Of a DNA stretch of 64,000 nucleotides, positions 56,217 to 64,000 are shown piece by piece. Made by a program: the position numbers and the translations under genes. The stretch covers positions 6,760,501 through 6,824,500 of the forward strand of contig NC_058191.1 in the NCBI RefSeq assembly GCF_907165205.1, written 5' to 3'. Under the pieces are notes generated by a model that worked only from the letters and a program-made list of their open reading frames with translations, was not told the origin of the DNA and did not search any database. Numbering within the stretch: position 1 is the first letter of the stretch; each line of letters opens with the position of its first letter. Source of the stretch: Coccinella septempunctata (taxonomy: Eukaryota > Arthropoda > Insecta > Coleoptera > Coccinellidae).

Positions 56217-57420
56217 TTATTAATCCATTCAGACACAATACAGTGTATAGGACAAGTCAAAATATACATAACATAGAGAGGAATTGAAATTACAAATCAG
56301 TGAATGCATTCATCATTGATATTCATTAATACTATAATATTATAGCATTTACTTAAAAGTAAAGATTTTATTTTTCTACCAAAGGCAGATAAATTAAGTG
56401 ATTTAATTGAATCGGGAAGATGATTATACAAAATAATTGGCTGATGTTTCATATTTCGTTGTTCTATGTTTAGGTACAATAAAAGTTCTAGTATTCCTTG
56501 TACCATAGTTGTGAGCGCTGGAAAGCTTAGGAGTATACGCTTCATTCTTTTTTGAATAAGAGACATTTGTATAAATATATACAAGGAGCTGTTAAAATCT
56601 CATGTTTTACAAATACAGTCTTACAAGATGTTCGTGGACTGAGACGGAATATCATTCGAATGATGGAATCTGGATGGATTTCTGGATCTGGGATATAAAT
56701 ATCCTCATAAGCTCCCCAGAGCAACCCCAGATCACAACATTATATGCCATGTGGCTAAAAACCAAGCTGTAGTAAACATTCAGGACAGCAGCGAGAGGAA
56801 GAGAATCCCTAATACGACGAATTGCATAATATGAAGAACTAAGCTTCCTGGTGACATGTGATATCTGCTCAGACCATCTCAAACTCATCATTATAAATAC
56901 CTAGAAACTTTGTACACTCTTCAGAAATCAAGTTATGATGACCATGTTTCAGAACTGAATAATTTCCTTTCTTCAAACCAAATTTGACTATTTTTGTCTT
57001 ATCTAAATTCAGAACAAGTGCATTCAGCTCACACCAATTGGCGAAAGACACCAAAAGTGTTTGACATAATTCTGTGAGTTCATCCAGATTCTCAGCTGTT
57101 ACAATAAACGAAGTGTCATCTACAAATATAATAATTTTGATTTTTATATGGTGTGGGAGGTCATTTATAAAGAGTATGAATAGAAGAGGACCTAAAACTG
57201 ATCCCTGAGGAACACCGAGATCTACAAAATATTCATCAGAGAAAACATCCTTAACTCTCACATGCAATCGTCTGTCAGACACATAATGTTTAATCCAATC
57301 CAGGAACACTCCACGAAATCCAAGATTGTACTGAAATAATAGTCTTTCAGATTCGGTAATATTGATTGACTTACATCGAAGATGTTTTTTTCTGGTTAAA
57401 AGCAGAATTCAGAATATCAG
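56217..57420 (-). pseudogene. CR1-like LINE fragment
   Basis: The frame from 57309 reads FLDWIKHYVSDRRLHVRVKD, VPQGSVLGPLLFILFINDL, FVDDTSFIV (catalytic box with V in the second place) and LVLNLDKTKIVKF. Coding then shifts to 56891-56652 (WSEQISHVTRKLSSSYYAIR and VYYSLVFSHMAYNVVIWG), then to scraps near 56500 (TMVQGILELLLYLNIEQRN). The intact family relative in this window is the 986-residue ORF2, with which it shares block order but only moderate identity. Truncated within the RT palm; at least two shifts. Inactive. Confidence 0.8.
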
Positions 57421-57656
57421 GGTTGCCATCAAAATGAGGTAATAGAAATAGAAAAAAATGGTTACCTTCTTCTCGCTTTTTGGTAAGCACTTTAAACTTT
57501 TATGCAACCTGAAGAAATAGGAGTTTGTAAATGGTTTCGACAACGTAGGTACAATCCATGTAGATATGCCAAACTTTCTTCATTTAAGTTGCAGAAACTC
57601 ACAAAAATTATTCTGTCGCCCACCGATTGCCTTTATAAAAGTGAATGGACAATATA

Positions 57657-58271
57657 CAGGGTGTTTCCAAATTAGACTTGGAGAAGATGTTAGTATCACT
57701 CAGCTGTCGTTTGTGCCATATTTATTGTTAACCAAAAATCAATAGTTTCCGAGATATTTGAGTTCTCGTGTTTTTCAAAAAATTTCTTGCCTTACTTAAT
57801 TTTTCGTCAATTTTTTTCTACGTTGACCAAGCTTGATTATAATTTTGAATTAGTTTCATCAAAAAAAAATATAATACGTATGACAAAAGCAAAACTATCC
57901 TGTATTAGATGTTGAAAAAGAATGAGTATGATTTGAAAGTTGTTATATGAGGAAAAGAAAAAATCTGCTGAAACGAAACTAGTGACTGCATTCTAACGAA
58001 AACTTTTTTAGGGAATGAAGAAGGAATTTGGCAAGTTTCTAAAAAAAAATTTCATTCATGAATTGTGGAATTCGATAGTTGCAGGCAAATTGATATCAGA
58101 ATGATTTTTCTTTTCTTCATATACCAAATTTTAAATCATACTATTTTTTTTTCAACATTTAATACAGGATAGTTTTGCTTTTTTCATACGTATCATATCT
58201 TTTCTGATGAAAATAATCCAAACTTATAATCAAACTTGGTCAACGTGGGAAAAAATGGACGAAAAATGAGT
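57657..58271. mobile_element. Foldback element, right end lost
   Basis: Left end TA|CAGGGTGTTTCCAAATT. The right arm (58100-58271) is complementary to about 57800-57940: GTTGACCAAGCTTGATTATAA pairs with TTATAATCAAACTTGGTCAAC and AAAACTATCCTGTATTA with TAATACAGGATAGTTTT. The outer 140 bp of the right arm is missing and TAGTAGTAGTAGG follows the break. Confidence 0.75.
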
Positions 58272-59640
58272 AGTAGTAGTAGGCGTCAAAGTCTACTGGC
58301 ATGTCAATCATTCTTGAATAGACTATATCTTACAAGCAGAAATAACAAATCCCCTCACACAGCATAATTATTTATGTTCGGTTCTCATGTACGAGTGGCA
58401 ATTTTTCCAGACCGCAAGTAGAACGCTTCAATCCCCTAAACTTCTTCAGAGCACTCAACTATATCGAGCCCCTATGAGTCATAAGAAATTTGCAATATTC
58501 CTTCCTTCCGACTTCAAGAGGGCCATTTATATTATAAAGGTCAATTAAGATTAAAGTGAAGCCCTCGACTCCTTTATATGAACGAAGGCAATGATCTCCA
58601 CTTGAATGGGCATAGAAGTGCGGAACTCTTCTGATGATTTATTGTGGAGCCCATTGAACTTACAGAGATTCGAGAGAAATATTGCGTTGGAGGATTCAAG
58701 AATATACTTTATGGATATTACCCAAAAATTTCATGTTACTTTTCACTGCTATGCTGAAACGATAAGAAATCGGCGTAGGAGAAAGTTAACTGAAAAATGT
58801 TTCGTGACTTTGAGTTGGAAGTGAGCTGTAATATTCGAAAGATCAATCGTCAATAGAGTACAGAGCAGTTTTCTACTTCTGGAAAATTTCCTCTTTAATC
58901 GTTCATATGGACTTTACTGATTAATTTCACTAAATCATGAATCTCAGAAGGAAAAACTCCAGATCATAGAAATTCCTTGAAAACCAAATGAACAATAGAT
59001 AGGTACAAGAAAATAAAGCACAAGTTTAGTTTTATCAGAGGTATTCAAAACTATAGAATCATAATGTGAACTATAATTTTATATACTGGGTATCTCTGGT
59101 GCGTGTACATAATCAACTCTGTTTCTTTCCAAACAATCGACATGATTTTTTTGAAACAATAGGCTTGACAATGATTATATCCTAAAATATTTTCAAATGT
59201 AAACAGAGTATCCGAAAATAAAATACATGGGTTCTGCTTGGCAAACCCCATTCTTGTTGCATTTTTAGCTAATTATTGAAATGAGGCGAAATAACCTTAG
59301 TTTTTAACTTATGCCAATTCATGTGCCAAATTAGCGTTTTAAATAATGACACCCCATATGTCACTACATATTTGAAAAAAAAAACAGAACCCAGGTTGGA
59401 ATTTCATTTTCGGATATTCTATGTAATGTGGTTGCAAATGCGTTTGGCAGTTATTTATCTGTGGGTGAGATGGCCTTAAGAAAAAAATATGGGGATTCAA
59501 TCTCGAATTCTGGCAATACTCAGAAATTAGTAATTTTGTATTTTTTCCTGTTATCTCTGAAGAAATCGCATCTGTGGTCTCTGGCTTGAATATTGATGGG
59601 GCGTCTGGAGAAAAGTTTTCGTGTTTATAATGCTGTAATA
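58272..59640. other. No gene recognised
   Basis: Frames at 58606-58824 (plus) and 59051-59251 (minus) show no domain. No repeat ends seen. Confidence 0.35.
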
Positions 59641-59642
59641 TA

Positions 59643-60545
59643 CAGGGTGTATTCAAAGGTGAGGCTTTTCTTAACAGAAGTTAGAACTGGTCAAAATAGA
59701 GCCTATCACGAAAAATCAACTATACAAAACTTTTAAAATAAGTAAGTTAAAAAAATGACAACTGAAATAGATCCTAGTACGACCGTAGATCATTTGTTAT
59801 ATGAATTATCAAGAAACACTGTAAAAAACTTATTTCCGAATTTTTTTCATTGTGTAGTAACTTAGAAAATTTTATCGAATGGCTCATTCCGATACCAGCT
59901 GACAGAAAAAAACTTTAAACGAAGTGTAAAAAAATAGAATATTACCACAAAAAATCATCTAAATTATTCACAAATTTTTTCTTCTTTTTTTTCTAACCCT
60001 CCAACAATCTTCGTAAAAATGGAGTGAAATAGGGAAACACTATTAGCACTTTGACAACACAAGCACTTTCAATAAACTGTCTCGATGTTTTCTGAAACTC
60101 TTTATGGTTTTCACTCTCAGTCTCTGGAACAAAATCCATTGAGAAATTAAAATATTTGATTTGCTTCTGCGTAAATTCTTGTTCCTGCGTAAATTCTTGT
60201 GACCAATTTGTCACAAGCAAATCAGATAGAAGAATTGACATTGACAATGAACGAAAAACTTTAAAACGATAACATCGTGACGTTAATTTTTCATTAATTA
60301 ATGTCAACTGAGAATCTACAATTTAGAAGATTTTTTAAGAATTAGTCTGATGAAGGAGTCTGATATAGACGAAGTTATCATATTAAAGTTCCACTTTCGT
60401 TCATTTTCAGGCAACAAGTTTTTCTGTCTGATTTGCTCCTGACAAATTAGTGCAAGAATTTACGCAGGAGTAAATCAATCATTTAAATTTTTCATTTGAT
60501 TTTTTTTCAGAGACTGGAAGTGAGAACCCTAAAGAATTTCATATA
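59643..60545. mobile_element. Foldback-type element with internal inverted repeat
   Basis: Left end TA|CAGGGTGTATTC. Segment 60090-60270 is complementary to 60390-60545: TTTTCACTCTCAGTCTCTG pairs with the AGAGACTGGAAGTGAGAAC segment, and GCGTAAATTCTTG with CAAGAATTTACGC. The left inverted arm has a local duplication of TGCGTAAATTCTTG (60166, 60185). A further TA|CAGGGTGTTC end starts at 60548 in direct orientation, so element limits are uncertain. Confidence 0.5.
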
Positions 60546-60808
60546 TACAGGGTGTTCAAGGGGAGATCATCAAGTTGGACACATCGAATTCATTTAAACT
60601 CAAGATTTTAAAATTAAAACCTTTAGATATTATTATCCCAGTAGATTCTGCGTAAAAAAGGGGTTGCCTGAATAAAAACTATCCCTCAAATAGAAGCTTA
60701 TTGCAGAGTTTTCAAACACATACTTGAAATAAGCAAAAAAGAGGATTTCTGAACTGCTTGACTATTCTGTGACTTCTGGAAACCATAAATTTTTATGGTT
60801 AGTATTTA

Positions 60809-60941
60809 CTAACGGCCGGTTTCATAATCAAACCTAAAGTCGCTTTAATTTTAAAGCTTCCTTTAGCACTACTAAAAATGACAGTAAAGGAAGGTTTAAG
60901 CTTAAAGTGACGTTTAATTTGATTATGAAACTGGACGTAAA
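60809..60941. mobile_element. Small MITE, copy 2
   Basis: Same family as 20363-20501. GGCCGGTTTCATAATCAAA on the left pairs with TTTGATTATGAAACTGGAC on the right; the inner AAGCTTCCTTTA pairs with TAAAGGAAGGTTT. Confidence 0.75.
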
Positions 60942-61472
60942 CCGATAATCAATTTCTACATTTCATGAATTTTCAAAAATTTCAACAACAACCAGATATT
61001 ATTCAAAAAACGTCAAAATTTTTCATTGGCATATAGAATTTTAGAATTCTTTTGTGTTTTCCAGGAATAGAAGGATAATCCTGCAGTTAAAAATGTCCCT
61101 TTTTCCTTATTTCGAGCTTTTCTTTGATAACTCTGAAAATTGCTACGTAGAATCTACTGAAACAATAAAGGATGTATTTGACTTTAATGAATTCGTTTCG
61201 TTCCACATGATGATTTTCCCTTAATACTTTGGCTTACTTAGGCCCAAACAGCTAACTGTGGTAATGTTCTGTAACTGGAACCCCGGAAGTCTTTTAGAAA
61301 ATCTTTGGCTGGTTAATATTCTTTCAATTAGAAATCTCACTTACTATAATGAGTGACATTTTTCTCAAAACAAAACTTTTATTAAACTGTCGACTTGACG
61401 ATGCTATTTTTCCAACATACCGGATACCTCTAAATACACAACAAATTATCAATAATTTTTTACAACAGGTAT
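60942..61472. other. No gene recognised
   Basis: AT-rich, no supported feature. Confidence 0.35.
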
Positions 61473-61480
61473 AGAACAAC

Positions 61481-62479
61481 CAGGCCCGGATCTACGACTT
61501 TTTCTGACCGGGGCAAAAATTCATGATGGGCCCCCCTCCCCTCTATGGTTCTTAGGAAACATATCACATATCACATATTTTTTTCACTAATTCGAGGTCG
61601 TTGATTACGAATATGCAATTAGATTTTTCCTAAAATGAGTACTTCAGGAAAAAAATCACTCTTATTTTTTTCCCATTGTTTCATTAAAAGTTATATTTTT
61701 CCAAAGTACTCATCTTAGGAAAAATCTAATTGCTTATTCGTAATCTTCGACCACCAATTTGTAGAAAAAATGACTCGGGTTGAAATCGTTCGAAAAATAA
61801 AAAAGTTTGTTTTCACAAGAATGTCGTTTGTAACCCTCGCTCACCTATCGTTTTTACCCGCGCTTTACGAACGAAATTATTCCGAACGAAAATTAATTTT
61901 TTCAGCGACATATATCGACCAGGGTCATTTTACTTATTAATTCGAGGTCGTAGATCACGAATATGCAATTTGATTTTTTGTAGGATCAGTATTTTGAGAA
62001 ATAATAAAAAATAAATCAAAATTTCGAAGAAATTGGTCAACTTTGAGGAGGTGTAGCAGCCAGAAAAAAAGCACTAGTCATCTGCTGAATCTTTTGTGAT
62101 AGATTGGTTAGTTCCAGATGGGGATGGGAAATGGGGATGAGTCGGTAATTCCCCAGGCAAAGAAATTACTGGCTCTATGCTTGCGACACATTGTAGACAT
62201 ATCCTATATTTTAACCTATTTCACCCAAGTGTGGCGATCATTCCTAGAGATGACTGAATAATACATATACAGTTAATTGATCCCTCATTGATTTTGAAGA
62301 TTTTTGGCATAGTGATGGTTTATCATGTTTCCATTCTACAGTTTCGATTTTAGCACTAGGAAATTAATTTTTTCCGAGAAACTAAAAAAAAAATTTTTAA
62401 CCTCTGGTTGATTTTGGCGCCCCCTTAAGCTGACGCCCGGGCAAGCGCCCCGCTTGCCCCCCCCCTAGATCCGGGCCTG
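61481..62479. mobile_element. 999-bp hAT-like non-autonomous element
   Basis: AGAACAAC occurs directly before (61473-61480) and after (62480-62487), a perfect 8-bp duplication as made by hAT transposases. The ends are CAGGCCCGGATCTA and TAGATCCGGGCCTG. The interior holds inverted segments: GATTACGAATATGCAATTAG on the left pairs with CTAATTGCTTATTCGTAATC at 61727, and a third related block lies at 61950. The right end has C/G-rich runs. No transposase frame. Confidence 0.9.
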
Positions 62480-62487
62480 AGAACAAC

Positions 62488-63667
62488 ACAATAAGGAAAT
62501 TGAAAATGGTAAACATTTCTTTGAAAATGCGTCCTCAGTAAATATATCAGAAGATGTGCGACTTTTTTTCATGAGTATAAAAAAAACCGTTGTTTTCAAC
62601 GATTACTTGTAGTTGATGTTTGGGAATTAATTAGGATCACTCTGTTTATTCCAGAGTTGAAATTTTCTTTTGTATGTAGGAGCAGCCAACTTGTCTCTCG
62701 AAAAAATGTTGTCTATATCACTACCGTAACCAGTTTCTTCGTTGATTGCTATTTAAAAAAACTCCATATTTTCGGTTTTTCGCCATTATCTCGTGGAGGG
62801 TACTTCTGAGCTATAAAGTAATCTGAAGAAACTCATCATAACTTGAGCATGCCATTCCATTTTTGAGGTCAAATATAGGGTGTTACATTTAAAAAAGTGC
62901 AACTTTGGTCTGTATCTTTGTTTTCGAACAGCCTGTATATATGACAATGATTTTAAATTGTGCTTTCGGACATCCTAAACACACCACAAGAAAAGATTTT
63001 CAAAATATCTTCATTTACTCCCTCAAAATGAGCGTCGCGTCTGGGGTGGGCCACCCGGTATATATCTGATGTCCTAATACCGAGAATACCATGGAGTGGA
63101 AATAGAGTAAATCAAGTGATTTTCCACTGTAGTGAAAATCATTTCATGAAATAAACATACCAAACTCTATATTACTAATTCGTCAAAGCCAATATCTGAA
63201 AACCCACGCACAGATTCAGCGAAAAAATATCCTGATAGAAATTCTGGATAACTCAATCATATTCGCAGATGTTGAAGGCGAAATATTTTTTTTAAGCCCC
63301 CAGTGTCATAGAAATGGAGGCATAAGTTTCAGCTTGGAATTCTTTTACGATCAGCCCAAACAACGTGAAAAACAACACTTTGAGGTCCTAATATCACGAA
63401 CTGCTCTTCTTATAAGAGGAATAAGTAGACAATTGACATCGACTCGGCTAGTTTCCTCACACTTCTGTAAACACGTAGGATGTTCCACCCTTATTGGCGT
63501 TCTCTGGAATTGCTTGGATAAACAAACTTTTGGTAGGGTGCCAAGAGACTAAAGCTTTCTCCGTTTCATCTGATGTCATGTGTAAGTGAAAACACAAAGA
63601 GGAGCACTGATAAGATGATTGTCTGAAATATGAAGTAGATAATGGTCGGAAACTTGAACTACATATA
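62488..63667. other. No gene recognised
   Basis: A plus-strand frame at 63334-63552 (72 codons) has no known domain. TATAGGGTGTTAC at 62875 and CACCCGGTATA at 63052 resemble worn foldback ends. Confidence 0.35.
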
Positions 63668-64000
63668 TACGAGGAGATATTGAAAAATTCTTAACCTACT
63701 ATAGAACCAATAAAATTTCAATGTTAAAATAATTTATTACTCAACATATTCTCCTCTTAATTGGATACATTAATTATAGTGAACCTGCAAAGTCTCTAGA
63801 CCTTTCAAAAAGATGTTTCTACTTGCTCTGCAAACCAGACCCACACAGTATTACCTCCTCGTTGGAAAAAAATTTACGACCTTTAAAACTTTTTTTCAGT
63901 TGAGGAAAGAGATGATAGTCGGATGGAGCCAAATCTGGTGAATAAGGGGGGTGTTCTAGTAATTCAAACCCTAAATCACGAATTTTGTGCATGGAAACGT
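63668..64000 (-). pseudogene. mariner transposase C-terminal part, cut by window edge
   Basis: The minus frame reads IRDLGFELLEHPPYSPDLAP then SDYHLFPQLKKSFKGRKFFS and NEEVI. YSPDLAPSDYHLFP contains the third catalytic Asp of the D,D34D core. Past NEEVI the frame shifts (WFAEQVE, then a stop), so the copy is broken. The terminal repeat is at its right-hand 3' edge: TACGAGGAGATATTGAAAAA at 63668, preceded by TA. The rest of the gene lies beyond base 64000. It may be a different mariner group from the fragment at 11700. Confidence 0.85.

Noticed and set aside
60344..60380. CTGATGAAGGAGTC...GACGAAG as a third hammerhead core
   Set aside because: The core has GAAG rather than GAAA and no cleavage triplet in place; too weak to list.

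Overview
This is a repeat-dense, AT-rich stretch of an animal nuclear genome, most likely an insect. The evidence is the mix of mobile DNA: mariner-like, PIF/Harbinger-like and hAT-like elements, Helitron remnants, a Penelope-like element, and Jockey, RTE-like and CR1/L2-like LINEs, together with short GT-AG introns of about 50-85 bp. There is nothing bacterial or organellar about it. I cannot name the species from sequence alone. Apart from one LINE with two open frames, nearly all coding sequence is broken, so I read the window as intergenic or heterochromatin-like DNA built from nested transposons.

Layout. 0-9 kb: a decayed protein-coding stretch of unknown family (minus strand, 38-931), interrupted upstream by a 1.38-kb terminal-inverted-repeat (TIR) element (992-2373) that carries a small spliced helix-turn-helix gene; a short reverse transcriptase (RT) scrap at 4.2 kb; and a spliced THAP-domain pseudogene at 7.9-8.4 kb with a CTCF-like motif just upstream. 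9-17 kb: a foldback element, a mariner scrap, a restriction-like-endonuclease LINE tail, and a short LINE fragment with clear target-site duplications. 17-25 kb: a GC-rich islet, then a long-TIR element split by a Jockey-type insertion, tandemly duplicated Helitron remnants, and another RT scrap. 27-36 kb: a second Jockey copy, two large palindromes, and a second, complete copy of the long-TIR element with its internal motif array. 36-41.5 kb: a three-layer nest in which an old repeat holds a 253-bp MITE and a 4.46-kb LINE with intact ORF1 and ORF2. 41.7-45.2 kb: a 1.37-kb palindrome, then a Penelope-like element with a hammerhead-like core. 45.5-51 kb: two RTE-like copies, a deleted mariner-type element and further RT pieces. 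52-64 kb: one possible host exon, further foldbacks, a CR1-like RT fragment, a hAT-like element with a perfect 8-bp duplication, and a mariner transposase tail cut by the window edge.

How the parts relate. The only plausible autonomous unit is the LINE at 36851-41306, whose ORF1 (RNA-binding, coiled coil) and ORF2 (endonuclease plus RT) would act together in retrotransposition. The recurrent theme is a set of elements ending in TA|CAGGGTG..., many folded into near-complete palindromes, which probably depend on transposases encoded elsewhere. All coordinates of decayed elements are approximate by some tens of bases, and no database search was possible.
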